Below, one piece after another: positions 44,597 through 53,595 of a stretch of 64,000 nucleotides of DNA; the stretch's first letter is position 1, and the number at the start of each line of letters is the position of its first letter. This DNA is from CAVVTR01 sp963751245. GTDB taxonomy: Bacteria > Acidobacteriota > Thermoanaerobaculia > Thermoanaerobaculales > Thermoanaerobaculaceae. Below the pieces are notes generated by a model, which saw only the letters and a program-made list of their open reading frames with translations, was not told where the DNA came from and searched no databases. A program made the translations under genes and the position numbers. The DNA is taken from NCBI GenBank assembly GCA_963751245.1, contig CAVVTR010000002.1, positions 307,495 through 371,494 of the forward strand. The letters run 5' to 3'.

Positions 44597-47227
44597 ATGC
44601 CGCTCCTCGCCCGGATCAGGAGCACCTGCCGCCTGCTGTTCGCCAAGGAAGCCATGGAGGCGGATCTCGACGCGGAGCTCGCGAGCTGCGTCGAGATGCT
44701 CACCGCGGAGAAGATCGAGGGGGGGCTCGACCCGGCCGAGGCGCGCCGGCGGGCCCTCATCGAGGTCGGCGGCACCGAGCAGGTGAAGCAGGCGGTCCGC
44801 GAGGAGAGGGTGGGCGCGGGCCTCGACGCCCTGTTCCTCGACGTCCGCTTCACGTTGCGCGGGATCCGGCGCACCCCCGCCTTCACGGCGGTCGTGATCC
44901 TCATCCTGGCCATCGGCATCGGGGCCACCACGGCGCTGTTCAGCACGCTCGACGCCGTGCTCCTGCGCGGCCTGCCGTTCGAGAGGCCGGAGGAGCTGGT
45001 GATCGGCCTGAAGACCTCGCAAGGGCGGCTGGACGGGCCGGTCTCCCGGCCCGACTACTTCGACTTCCGCGACCGCAGCCGCAGCTTTTCCCAGCTCGCC
45101 GCCATGGGCAACTTCAGCCACGAGGTGCTGGTCTTAGACGACGGCAGGCCCGGGCTGCTCAACGTGGGTCTTTCGACCTGGAACCTCTTCGCCGCCCTGG
45201 GGGTGAACCCGGTGCTGGGACGGAGCTTCGACAGCCGCGACGAGGCGGCGGGCGGCGCGAACGTCGTCGTCATCAGTCATCGCCTGTGGCAGGAGAGATT
45301 CGCCGGCAGGGAGGACGCCGTCGGCAGCACCCTCGACTTCGACGGCACCCCGTACGAGATCGTCGGCGTCCTGCCGCAGCGGTTCCGCTTTCTCTTCGAC
45401 GTCGACGTGTGGGGTCTCATCGATCGCCAGGGCCCGGTCGACCCGCAGAGGGACTCGCACAGCCTGGTCGTCGTCGGCCGCCTGCGGCCGGGCGTCCCGC
45501 TCGCGCAGGCGCAGGCCGACGTGGACGGCATCGCGGCCGGGCTCCGCCGGGAGTTTCCCGAGACCAACGACAACAAGGGGCTCTGGCTCGGCGACCTCCA
45601 CCGTTACATGGTGCGCGACGTCCGCACGGCCACGATCCTGCTCATGGCCACGACCGCCTTCGTCCTGCTCATCGCGTGCGGCAACGTGGCCGGCCTGCTG
45701 CTGGCCCGGGGCCAGCGCCGCGTGCCGGAGCTGGCGATGCGCTCGGCCCTGGGCGCTCCGCGGCACCGTCTCCTGCGCCAGCTCACCACCGAGAGCCTGG
45801 TCCTCACACTGCTGGCCGGCCTTGGCGGGATCGTCGTCGCCTGGCTGTTCCAGTGCCTGCTCCTGCGCCTGCTGCCCATCGGCGCGCTGGGGATCGACGC
45901 GCCGCGGCTCGACGGGAGCGCGCTGGTCTTCGCGCTCGCGGTCTCGGTGGTCTGCGGGCTGCTGGTCGGCATCGTGCCGGCGCTCCGTTCGACCTCCGGC
46001 GGCCTGGTGCAGCACGTCGTCGCCGGGCCGCGCCTGTCCGAAGGGGTGCACGGCAGCCGTCTGCGCAGCGGCCTGGTCGTCGTCCAGGTCGCCCTGTCGG
46101 TGCTGCTGCTGGTCGGCACGGCGCTGCTCGCGCGCAGCCTGGGCCGGCTGGCGAGGGTGGACCTGGGGTTCGACGCCGGCAACCTGCTCACCGCGCGGGT
46201 CCAGATCCGGCCCGGCGACCACCCGACCGCCGAGGAGCGGAGCCACTTCTACGCTTCCCTGCTCGAGGAGGTCGGGTCCATGCACGGCGTGACCTCGGCC
46301 GCCGCGATCACCAAGCTGCCGATCCGCAGCCGCTGGCAGGACTGGCCGGTCTGGCCCGCCGGACAGGCGCGGCCCGTGCCGTCGGAAACCCGCTTCGCCA
46401 TGGCGAGGTGGGCGACGCCCGGCTACTTCCGCGCCCTCGGGATCCCCCTGATCAGGGGCAGGGACCTCGCCGCGTCCGACGGACCGCGCTCGCCGCGGGT
46501 GGTGGTGTTGAGCGAGTCCGTCGCCCGCGGCCTGTTTCCGGATCGCGACGCCCTCGGGCAGAGCGTCGAGATCGGCTGGGACGAGGGCCCGTGGCGGGTC
46601 GTCGGTGTCGTGGGAGAGGCGCGGCTGAACGGGATCCACCTGGAGCCGGACGGCGCCATGTACATGCCGGCCGCGCAGCTGGGCGCCTCCAGCCTGTGGC
46701 TGGCGGTGAAGACGAAGGGCGATCCCATGGCCCTCGTGGCGCCGGTCCGCGAGGCCGTGCGGCGGCTCGATCCTCACGCGCTGCTCTCCCGGGAGGCCGC
46801 CATGGCCTCGGTCATCGGCGATCAGCTCGGCGGCTTGCGGGTGGTCATCGTGTCCCTCGGCCTGTTCTCGGCGATCGCCGTGCTGCTCACCGCCATCGGC
46901 CTGTACGGCCTGCTCGCCTACGACGTCGCTCGACGGTCCCGCGAGATCGGCGTGCGCATGGCGGTGGGCGCGGTGCCGGCGGACCTGGTGCGGAGGTTCG
47001 TCGCCCGCGGGTTCGGCCTGGTCGCGGGCGGCATGCTGCTGGGCGTGCTGGCCGCGGTCCCCGGCGCCGCGGTCCTGCGGGACCTCCTGTACGGGGTCGG
47101 CCCGGCGGACCCGCTCTCCTTCGCCTGTGCGTTCAGCCTCCTCGCCCTCGTCGGGCTGGTCGCGTGTCTCGTCCCGGCGCTGCGCATCACGAGGCTGGAC
47201 CCGGCCACGGTGCTGCGGGCGGAGTGA
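44597..47227 (+). CDS. ADOP family permease with N-terminal prefix domain
   Basis: An 876-residue permease. Residues 1-78 form the helical cytoplasmic prefix (FAKEAMEADLDAELASCVEM and PAEARRRALIEVGGTEQVK) seen in PadR-linked ADOP proteins and absent from the three other permeases in the window. Then come helix one (AFTAVVILILAIGIGATTAL), periplasmic domain, FtsX block one (ILLMATTAFVLLIACGNVAG), second-half helix (SGLVVVQVALSVLLLVGTALL), second periplasmic domain and FtsX block two ending TRLDPATVLRAE. ATG at 44597 is six bases from GGAGG; one at 44591 touches it. Co-transcribed with padR. Confidence 0.92.
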   Translation: MPLLARIRSTCRLLFAKEAMEADLDAELASCVEMLTAEKIEGGLDPAEARRRALIEVGGTEQVKQAVREERVGAGLDALFLDVRFTLRGIRRTPAFTAVVILILAIGIGATTALFSTLDAVLLRGLPFERPEELVIGLKTSQGRLDGPVSRPDYFDFRDRSRSFSQLAAMGNFSHEVLVLDDGRPGLLNVGLSTWNLFAALGVNPVLGRSFDSRDEAAGGANVVVISHRLWQERFAGREDAVGSTLDFDGTPYEIVGVLPQRFRFLFDVDVWGLIDRQGPVDPQRDSHSLVVVGRLRPGVPLAQAQADVDGIAAGLRREFPETNDNKGLWLGDLHRYMVRDVRTATILLMATTAFVLLIACGNVAGLLLARGQRRVPELAMRSALGAPRHRLLRQLTTESLVLTLLAGLGGIVVAWLFQCLLLRLLPIGALGIDAPRLDGSALVFALAVSVVCGLLVGIVPALRSTSGGLVQHVVAGPRLSEGVHGSRLRSGLVVVQVALSVLLLVGTALLARSLGRLARVDLGFDAGNLLTARVQIRPGDHPTAEERSHFYASLLEEVGSMHGVTSAAAITKLPIRSRWQDWPVWPAGQARPVPSETRFAMARWATPGYFRALGIPLIRGRDLAASDGPRSPRVVVLSESVARGLFPDRDALGQSVEIGWDEGPWRVVGVVGEARLNGIHLEPDGAMYMPAAQLGASSLWLAVKTKGDPMALVAPVREAVRRLDPHALLSREAAMASVIGDQLGGLRVVIVSLGLFSAIAVLLTAIGLYGLLAYDVARRSREIGVRMAVGAVPADLVRRFVARGFGLVAGGMLLGVLAAVPGAAVLRDLLYGVGPADPLSFACAFSLLALVGLVACLVPALRITRLDPATVLRAE

Positions 47228-47523
47228 CAACGGGCGCCGGGCGGCGCCACGACCGCCCGGGCCGGGAGAGGCTCTTCCCTCCCAGCAGCCGACGGCGGCG
47301 GGGCGGATGGCCGTGATGGTCGGGCCGGCGTCCGCCAGGAGCCGGGCCGCGACTGCTTCATCCCGCCGTTCCACGCGCCGCGCGGCCGGCTCTTTTCCCG
47401 GCGCGACGTCCGGAAGGGCCCGCGCGTCCTCCGGTGTTGCTGGACGGGGGGCGCCATCGAGATCCGGCCGGCCGCGGGGATCGGCGGTGGGAGGACGGAG
47501 GCCGCCCGGGAGGGAGAGGAACC

Positions 47524-48306
47524 ATGACGAGCGACGACGCAATGAGGCTGACGTCCATCGGCGGGCCGACGGCGCTCCTCGAGCTGGGGGGCGTGCGCCT
47601 GCTGACCGATCCCACGTTCGACCCGGCCGGCGAGGAGTACCCCACGCCGGTCTACACCCTGCACAAGACCGCCGGCCCGGCGCTGCGCCCCGAGGCGCTG
47701 GGGCGCGTCGACGCCGTCCTGCTCAGCCACGACCACCACTTCGACAACCTCGACCGCGCGGGGCGGGCCTGGCTCCCCCACGCGGGGCGCGTGCTCACCA
47801 CCCCGGCGGGCGCCGCACGGCTCGGAGGCCACGCGGTGGGTCTCGAGACCTGGCAGAGCGTGGAGGTGGCCGGCGCCGACGGCCGCATGGTGCGGGTGAC
47901 CGCGACGCCGGCCAGGCACGGCCCGCCGGACGGGGACCGCGGACCGGTCACCGGCTTCGTGCTGGAGCCCGCCTCCGATCCGTCTTGGGCCGTCTACGTC
48001 TCCGGGGATACGGTGTGGTACGAGGGCGTCGCCGAGGTCGCGCGGCGCTTCCGCGTCCGGTCCGCCGTGCTGTTCATGGGAGCGGCGCGGGTGAAGGAGG
48101 TGGGACCCGCTCACCTCACCTTCACGGCGGAAGAGGGCGTCGAGGCGGCGCGCGCCTTCTCCGATGCGGTCATCGTCCCGCTGCACTGCGACGGCTGGGC
48201 GCACTACTCGGAGCAGCGCGGCGTCATCCAGGCGGCCTTCGCCGGCGCCGGCCTCGAGGGCAGGCTGAGGTTCCCGGCGCCGGGACGGCCCATCTTCCTG
48301 GGGTAG
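47524..48306 (+). CDS. MBL-fold metal-dependent hydrolase, UlaG-like
   Basis: A 260-residue metallo-beta-lactamase-fold protein of the UlaG/L-ascorbate-lactonase-like branch: ALLELGGVRLLTDPTFDP, the metal motif SHDHHFDNLD, TPARHGPP (second histidine site), YVSGDTVWY (bridging aspartate) and VIVPLHCDGWAHY. The metal set appears complete. GGGAGAGG precedes the ATG. The ~296 bp before it carry no recognisable gene. The substrate is unknown. Confidence 0.88.
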   Translation: MTSDDAMRLTSIGGPTALLELGGVRLLTDPTFDPAGEEYPTPVYTLHKTAGPALRPEALGRVDAVLLSHDHHFDNLDRAGRAWLPHAGRVLTTPAGAARLGGHAVGLETWQSVEVAGADGRMVRVTATPARHGPPDGDRGPVTGFVLEPASDPSWAVYVSGDTVWYEGVAEVARRFRVRSAVLFMGAARVKEVGPAHLTFTAEEGVEAARAFSDAVIVPLHCDGWAHYSEQRGVIQAAFAGAGLEGRLRFPAPGRPIFLG

Positions 48307-48422
48307 GCGCTGCGTCCGCCGGTCCCGACGGGCGACTGCCCTGGCCCCGGTACACTCAGTGCGTGCCGGGTTCCCTCGCGCGCTGTGAGGGAGCCGGCGG
48401 GGACCCGGAAGGGAGGAAGACC

Positions 48423-48953
48423 ATGGCCTCGGGAGGGACGGGCCGGCCGGCTGCCGGCGAGGTCGACGGCTCCTTGGCGGGATACGTCGCGCTGGTGCCC
48501 GAGCGTGACGTGACGGCGGCCATCGAGACACAGCTCGCCGGGACGGTGTCGTTTCTTCGCGGGATTCCCGCGGTGCTGCACGGCCACCGCTATGCGCCGG
48601 GCAAGTGGACGGTCCGCGAGGTCGTCGGCCACGTGCTCGACACGGAGAGGCTGCTCGCCTTCCGTGCCTTCGCGTTCGCCCGGGGCGAGACCGCGCCGCT
48701 TCCCGGCGCCGACGAGGACCTCTACGCGCGAAACGCGCCGCACGCGAGCGTCCCGATGGACGAGCTGGTGGAGGAGCTCGAGCACGTCAGGGGCGCCAGC
48801 GCCGCCCTGTTCCGCCACCTCCCCGACGAGGCGTGGGCCCGGACCGGCGTCGCCAACGGGCGGCCGGTCTCGGTGAGGGCGCTGGCGTACATCCTCCTCG
48901 GCCACGAGCGCCACCACTGGAACGTGCTCCGCGAGCGCTACCTGGGCGGCTGA
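48423..48953 (+). CDS. DinB family protein
   Basis: A 176-residue four-helix-bundle protein of the DinB/YfiT type. The three histidines of the metal site are visible in EVVGHVLDTERLL and in LGHERHHWNVL. KWTVREVVGH is the family signature. GGGAGGAAG precedes the ATG. DinB-like proteins are often thiol- or DNA-damage-linked transferases; nothing here points to a specific substrate. Confidence 0.88.
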   Translation: MASGGTGRPAAGEVDGSLAGYVALVPERDVTAAIETQLAGTVSFLRGIPAVLHGHRYAPGKWTVREVVGHVLDTERLLAFRAFAFARGETAPLPGADEDLYARNAPHASVPMDELVEELEHVRGASAALFRHLPDEAWARTGVANGRPVSVRALAYILLGHERHHWNVLRERYLGG

Positions 48954-49036
48954 GCGCCGCGGCTCGCGGCGCGCCCGTCAGCAGACGGCGCGCCGGTGGA
49001 CGATGGTGACGGCCTCCGGGGCGGGCACCTCGAGGT

Positions 49037-50080
49037 TCACTGGCCCCCGGTGCGCGGCTCGTCGCTGTACATGAAGACGTGCGGCTGGCCGTCGCCGTGG
49101 ACGTAGCCGCGGAACATCCCCTCGGTGTTGAACGGCATGGCGATGTTGCCCTTGGCGTCCATGGCGATGACGCCGCCGTCGCCGCCGACGGTCGAGAGGA
49201 AGTCGATGACCTGCTTCGCCGCCTGCTCGACGGTCAGCCCCTTGAGCTCCATCAGGTCCGCGATGCGGGAGGCGACGTGCCACCGGATGAAGTACTCGCC
49301 GGTGCCGGTGGCGGAGACGCCGCAGGCCGTGTTGGCCGCGTAGGTGCCGGCGCCGATGATCGGCGAGTCTCCGATGCGCCCGTACATCTTGTTGGTGAGA
49401 CCGCCGGTCGAGGTGCCGGCCGCGACGTTGCCGTAGCGGTCGACGGCGACGGCGCCCACCGTGCCGAACTCGTGGTCGCCGTTCTCGAGCCGGATCTCGG
49501 CGTGCGCGGAGGGCTTGCCGCAGTTCTCCCTCTCCTCGCGCTCCTTGACGAGGACCCTCTGCAGCCCCTTCCAGCGCCTCTCGGTCCAGAAGTAGGAGGG
49601 ATCCACGATCTCCAGCCCCTGCTCGGTGGCGAAGAGCTCCGCTCCCTTGCCGGCGAGCAGGACGTGGGGCGAGTGCTCCATGACCGCGCGGGCTGCCGAG
49701 ATCGGGTGCTTGATGATCGTCACGCCCGCCACAGCACCCGCGTTCATCGTCTTGCCGTCCATGATCGCGGCGTCGAGCTCGTTTCGCCCTTCGTGGGTGA
49801 AGACCGCGCCTTTGCCGGCGTTGAACAGGGGCGAGTCCTCGAGGACGCGGATCGAGGCCTCGACGGCGTCCACGCTGGTGCCCCCCTTGTTGAGGACGGC
49901 GTACCCGGTGCGCAGCGCCTCCGCGAGCTTCTCGCGGTAGGCCTTCTCCATCTCCGGAGTCATGTCCTTCTTGAGGATCGTGCCGGCGCCGCCGTGCATG
50001 ACCATGGCGATGGGCGGCGGCGGGGCGGCGAACGTCGTGGCGGAGATTCCGAGCATCAGGAGCGTGGACACGAGCTTCAT
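49037..50080 (-). CDS. Isoaspartyl peptidase/L-asparaginase (Ntn hydrolase)
   Basis: A 347-residue type 2 asparaginase with a signal peptide (STLLMLGISATTFAAP), so probably periplasmic. Landmarks are MHGGAGTILKKDM, LFNAGKGAVFTHEGRNELDA, the autoprocessing site before the nucleophile Thr in FGTVGAVAVDRYGN, the substrate loop GTSTGGLTNKMYGRIGDSP, and VSATGTGEYFIR. Cleavage at G-T yields alpha and beta subunits. It removes isoaspartyl dipeptides or asparagine. The start is the ATG at 50080, with GGGGG a short distance upstream. Confidence 0.92.
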   Translation of the reverse strand: MKLVSTLLMLGISATTFAAPPPPIAMVMHGGAGTILKKDMTPEMEKAYREKLAEALRTGYAVLNKGGTSVDAVEASIRVLEDSPLFNAGKGAVFTHEGRNELDAAIMDGKTMNAGAVAGVTIIKHPISAARAVMEHSPHVLLAGKGAELFATEQGLEIVDPSYFWTERRWKGLQRVLVKEREERENCGKPSAHAEIRLENGDHEFGTVGAVAVDRYGNVAAGTSTGGLTNKMYGRIGDSPIIGAGTYAANTACGVSATGTGEYFIRWHVASRIADLMELKGLTVEQAAKQVIDFLSTVGGDGGVIAMDAKGNIAMPFNTEGMFRGYVHGDGQPHVFMYSDEPRTGGQ

Positions 50081-50306
50081 CGGCGGACCCCCTTTGCCGG
50101 TTCGGCACGGTGCGGGCCCGCGGCGTGGCGGCTGCCCGGGATGCCGTCCCGGTTTCGCCGGCATTCTACGCGCGCGCTCCCCGAGAGAAGCACCAGCGGC
50201 GCACCACCATGGGGCGGCGTGCGAAGGAATCGGAGGGCCGGCTCCTGCGTTCGTCGGACAATATCGGGTCGAAAGGGCTTTTGCTGGGCACGAGGGGGGG
50301 CGCACG

Positions 50307-51185
50307 ATGGTATCCGGTGTTCAGAAGGCGAAGGCCGAGGTCTTCCTGAAGCTTCACCACGACGAGGAGATTCTCGTTCTGCTCAACTCGTGGGACCCCG
50401 GAAGCTCCCGGTTGATCGAGGCGTGCGGCTTCAAGGCGGTCGCGACCACGAGCATGGGGATCGCCGCCTCGCTGGGACACCCGGACTGCGAGGTCGTCCG
50501 GCTGCCGGAGGTGCTCGAAAGGGTGAGGGGGATCGTCGATGCGGTGCAGGTCCCGGTCACCGTGGATTTCGAGGCCGGATACGGCGGCAGCACGGACGAG
50601 GTCGTCGATTCCGTTGCGAAGGTCATCGCAGCGGGGGCCGTCGGGATCAACATCGAGGACAGCATCGAGCTCAGTCCCGTGCTCGTCGGCGAGACGGAGT
50701 TCTGTGAACGGATATCGGCGATCCGAGCGCTGTCGGATTCGCTCGGATTCCACCTGGTGATCAACGCGCGCACGGACTCGTTCTACACGTCCTCCGCGTC
50801 CCGGCGGGAAAAGCTCTTCGAGTCGATCCGGCGCGGCAACAGCTACCGGGAGGCCGGCGCCGACTGCGTCTTCGTCCAGCCCGTCTGGGACCGTGAGACG
50901 ATCTCGACGCTGGTCAAGGAGATCCATGCCCCCGTCAACATCCTGGCGAACCCGGGGATCGGCGCCGGGATGCCGCCGTCCGTCCGCGAGCTGCAGGACC
51001 TGGGCGTGGCCCGCGTCAGCCTCGGCTCGGGCCTGATGAAGGCCACCCTGGCGTTGACGAAGAAGGTCGCCGACGAGCTGGCGGGGAAGGGGACCTACGC
51101 CGCGCTGCTGGACGCCATGACCCCGCTGCCCGACGCGGCGGCCGCGTATCAGATGGCGATCGGCAGGAAGCCGGGCGGCAGTTGA
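50307..51185 (+). CDS. Isocitrate lyase/PEP mutase family protein
   Basis: A 292-residue TIM-barrel enzyme of the PEP mutase/isocitrate lyase superfamily. LLNSWDPGSSRLIEACGFKAVATTS is the N-terminal signature; metal and substrate contacts are in TVDFEAGYGG and GINIEDS; VINARTDSF is strand five. The catalytic loop does not show the KKCGH of isocitrate lyase, so a 2-methylisocitrate-lyase- or oxaloacetase-like reaction on an alpha-keto or hydroxy acid is likelier. GAGGGGGGG is upstream of ATG. Confidence 0.9.
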   Translation: MVSGVQKAKAEVFLKLHHDEEILVLLNSWDPGSSRLIEACGFKAVATTSMGIAASLGHPDCEVVRLPEVLERVRGIVDAVQVPVTVDFEAGYGGSTDEVVDSVAKVIAAGAVGINIEDSIELSPVLVGETEFCERISAIRALSDSLGFHLVINARTDSFYTSSASRREKLFESIRRGNSYREAGADCVFVQPVWDRETISTLVKEIHAPVNILANPGIGAGMPPSVRELQDLGVARVSLGSGLMKATLALTKKVADELAGKGTYAALLDAMTPLPDAAAAYQMAIGRKPGGS

Positions 51186-51249
51186 CGGGCACGTAACCGG
51201 CGGACGAAAGCACGGCTGCGTCCCTGGCAAACGGACGTACGATGGTCGC

Positions 51250-52023
51250 ATGCAAATTCGTTCGATGCGCTTTTCAGGGGCAATCGTCCGCCGGCCAGGG
51301 CCGGACCTGGCCGCCGGGATCACCTCGGCGACGCTCGGCTCGCCGTCGTTCGAGCTCGCGTGCCGGCAGCACGACGCGTACGTCGCGGCGCTCCGCGAGG
51401 CCGGGCTCGAAGTCGAGGTGCTCGAGGCGCTGCCCGGATACCCGGACGCGTACTTCGTCGAGGACGCCGCCGTCATGCTGGGCGACGTGGCCGTGATCTC
51501 GCGTCCGGGCGCAGAGGCGCGGCGTGGGGAGGCCAGGGCCATCGAACCCGCCCTCGCGGCCCGGACACCGATCGCCAGGATCGAGGCCCCCGGCACCCTC
51601 GACGGCGGGGACGTGCTGATCGTGGGCGGCCGCGCGTTCATTGGGATCTCGGGGCGCACCAACCGGGCCGGGGCCGAGCAGCTCGGGGCCCTGCTCGCGC
51701 GGCGGGGGTACCGGTGGAGCGCGGTGCCGCTGGCCGCCGGGCTCCACCTCAAGTCGAGCGTCAACGCGGTCGCCGAGGACGTGCTCCTGGTCGCGGAGGG
51801 ATTTCCCGTCGCGCCCTTTGCCGGCTTCCGGCTCCTCGAGGTCCCCGCGTCCGAGTCCTACGCCGCAAACTCCCTGCGGATCAACGAGCTGCTGCTCGTG
51901 CCGCGCGGTTTCCCCCGCACCCGGGAGGCGCTGGAGTCGGTCCACGCCAAGGTCCGCGAGCTCGATGTCAGCGAGCCCCGCAAGATGGACGGCGGCCTGA
52001 CGTGCATGTCGCTGCGGTTTTGA
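51250..52023 (+). CDS. Dimethylarginine dimethylaminohydrolase-like enzyme
   Basis: A 257-residue amidinotransferase-fold enzyme. GYPDAYFVEDAAVMLGDVAVI is the DDAH signature; APGTLDGGDVLIVG is the second conserved block; the catalytic histidine is in GLHLKSSV and the cysteine in DGGLTCMSLRF near the C-terminus. It would hydrolyse methylated arginine or a related guanidine to citrulline plus amine. It follows the PEP-mutase-family gene by 64 bp on the same strand but no pathway link is evident. Confidence 0.9.
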   Translation: MQIRSMRFSGAIVRRPGPDLAAGITSATLGSPSFELACRQHDAYVAALREAGLEVEVLEALPGYPDAYFVEDAAVMLGDVAVISRPGAEARRGEARAIEPALAARTPIARIEAPGTLDGGDVLIVGGRAFIGISGRTNRAGAEQLGALLARRGYRWSAVPLAAGLHLKSSVNAVAEDVLLVAEGFPVAPFAGFRLLEVPASESYAANSLRINELLLVPRGFPRTREALESVHAKVRELDVSEPRKMDGGLTCMSLRF

Positions 52024-52377
52024 GGTCCGCGGGCGGCATCGGCACCGCGGAGCGGGAGAAGGCGCCGGCCCGACGAACCCGCGGATCTGGAGAGGGGCCG
52101 CGCCTTCAGGGAGGCGAGGGCGAGACCGGAGCGATCGGGAGGCCGCTCGCTGGGCGGTGACCCGACGAGCCGGAGTGCGGGCATCCGGAGGCGTACCGGC
52201 GACGCCCTCGGCGCCGCTGCGAGGATCCAGGCGGGATCCTGGTCCAGCCCATGAGAAGACGTCGTCGTCGTGGAGGATCGTGGTGATCGGCTGGTCCGGC
52301 ACTGGTCACAACCGATGAGCGCGCCAGCGCGTTGCGCAGGGTAGCCGGATTCAGAAACAAGGTATATATTGTTTGAC
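52024..52377. other. Intergenic interval before the nucleotidyltransferase
   Basis: No gene recognised. The last 20 bases contain TATATT (52363-52368), a good -10 box whose transcript would begin at or within a few bases of the GTG at 52378, suggesting leaderless expression. Confidence 0.45.
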
Positions 52378-52932
52378 GTGAAGCTCGACGAGATCCTCGC
52401 CGCCCCTGAAGGGGTGGAGAAGACGGCCCGCCTCGCGGCGTGGGTTCAGGGCCTGTTCAGCCGGGGCCTCGAACCGGTGCTGGTCGGCGGAGCGGCGGTG
52501 GAGCTCTACACGGCGGGTGCCTACACGACGGGCGACCTGGACATGGTGGGGACGGTGCCTGCTGCCGTCGCGGACGCGCTGGTGCGGGAGGGGTTCGTTC
52601 GGCGCGGCCGCCACTGGATCCACGAGGCGGGGCAGGTGTACCTGGAGTTCCCCGGCAGCGCCCTCGCAGAGGGCGAGAGCGCGGTGCGCGTCGAGGTCGC
52701 CGGGTGCGAAGTGGTGGCGATCGCACCGGAGGACCTCCTGGCGGAGCGGCTGGGTGCCTGGAAGCACTGGCGCTCCGCGGTGGACGGAGTGAACGCGTGG
52801 CTGCTTCTGCAGGCCCTCGCCGGCCGCCTGGACGAGGAGCGGCTGGAGGGCCGTTGCGCCGCGCTGGACGCCGTCGACGCCCTGTCGGCCCTGAGGAGGT
52901 TCGCCGCGCTCCGGCGGGGAACCCGCGGCTGA
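52378..52932 (+). CDS. Nucleotidyltransferase-fold protein (MNT/AbiEii-like)
   Basis: A 184-residue protein resembling the DUF6036/nucleotidyltransferase group: LEPVLVGGAAVELYTAGAY then TTGDLDMVG (G-G-x-A and D-x-D motif), EVVAIAPEDLLAERLGAWKH and a helical C-terminus. A TTG at 52369 is also possible, but the -10-like TATATT immediately before the gene and lack of a ribosome-binding site favour a leaderless GTG at 52378. It is followed by an XRE-type gene 18 bp downstream. Such pairs occur as toxin-antitoxin-like or defence modules; no experimental parallel is claimed. Confidence 0.75.
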   Translation: MKLDEILAAPEGVEKTARLAAWVQGLFSRGLEPVLVGGAAVELYTAGAYTTGDLDMVGTVPAAVADALVREGFVRRGRHWIHEAGQVYLEFPGSALAEGESAVRVEVAGCEVVAIAPEDLLAERLGAWKHWRSAVDGVNAWLLLQALAGRLDEERLEGRCAALDAVDALSALRRFAALRRGTRG

Positions 52933-52950
52933 AGACGAGGAGGTGCTGGC

Positions 52951-53304
52951 GTGGGCGCAGCGCGGGCCGTGAGGAAGGTCCGGGTGCAGTCGGCGCCCGG
53001 GAGACGCTCGCTCGGCAGCGTCCCCCGCGGCCGGCCGAGGGCGTTCGCGGAGTGGCGGACGCTGCGGCGCTGGGGGAAGCTGCCGGCGTGGGAGCGCGGG
53101 GTCGCGGGGTACCTGCTGCGGGCGGCGCGGGTGGAGGCCGGGCTGACCCAGCGCGAGCTCGCGGGCCGGCTCGGTGTCACCCAGCAGGCGGTGGCCCAGG
53201 CCGAGCGGTGGCAGGCCAACCCCACGGTGGACCTCATGCGGCGCTGGGCCGAAGCGTGCGGAGCGGTGCTGGAGCTGGGGATCGCGCAGAGGTACCGTGT
53301 ATAA
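52951..53304 (+). CDS. XRE-type HTH protein, 3' end supplied by a repeat
   Basis: A 117-residue protein: basic N-terminus, WRTLRRWGKLPAWERGVAGYLLRAAR, then the helix-turn-helix LTQRELAGRLGVTQQAVAQAE and VDLMRRWAEACGAVLELGI. GTG has AGGAGG seven bases before it. The final residues and the TAA stop come from a repeat that begins at 53291 (shared with 58969), so the gene may be slightly altered at its end. It is probably the regulator or antitoxin partner of the nucleotidyltransferase. Confidence 0.75.
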   Translation: MGAARAVRKVRVQSAPGRRSLGSVPRGRPRAFAEWRTLRRWGKLPAWERGVAGYLLRAARVEAGLTQRELAGRLGVTQQAVAQAERWQANPTVDLMRRWAEACGAVLELGIAQRYRV

Positions 53305-53462
53305 CCATTTCACCATCTTGGGCAGCCGTCGAGGACCCCGGGTGGCCAGGAGCCAGTCGTCCGTGGAGAATGGTCAAATGGTGAAACGCGGTGTCTATGC
53401 GATGCCAGCAGACTCGAGGCGTGGGGCGGAAGATCGTCATGATCGGTGGGCCTGGCACCTAT
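53291..53462. repeat. Dispersed repeat, copy A
   Basis: GGTACCGTGTATAACCATTT and the following ~100 bases recur at 58969-59071 with about ten differences. A second block (53398-53462, GATCGTCATGATCG and GGGCCTGGCACCTAT) recurs at 59186-59253. In copy A the blocks are contiguous; in copy B they are 115 bp apart. The first block begins and ends with related, inverted TTTCACCATTT sequences, suggesting a small mobile cassette. The left end also appears alone at 60285-60310. Confidence 0.65.
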
Positions 53463-53595
53463 CCGCTCTCGCAATCCGTCCATGACCACCAGGTCCCTCT
53501 CCCGGAGCTTGGCCATCCCTGCCCCCGCGGCCGCTGTTGCAGCTCACCGCAGTCTCCGCCAGCTCCTCCTGTGCGGGAATCTGGATGTCCCCTAA

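Noticed and set aside
50307..51185. Naming the TIM-barrel enzyme aceA or prpB
   Set aside because: The KKCGH isocitrate-lyase motif is not visible and no methylcitrate genes are nearby, so only the superfamily is supported.
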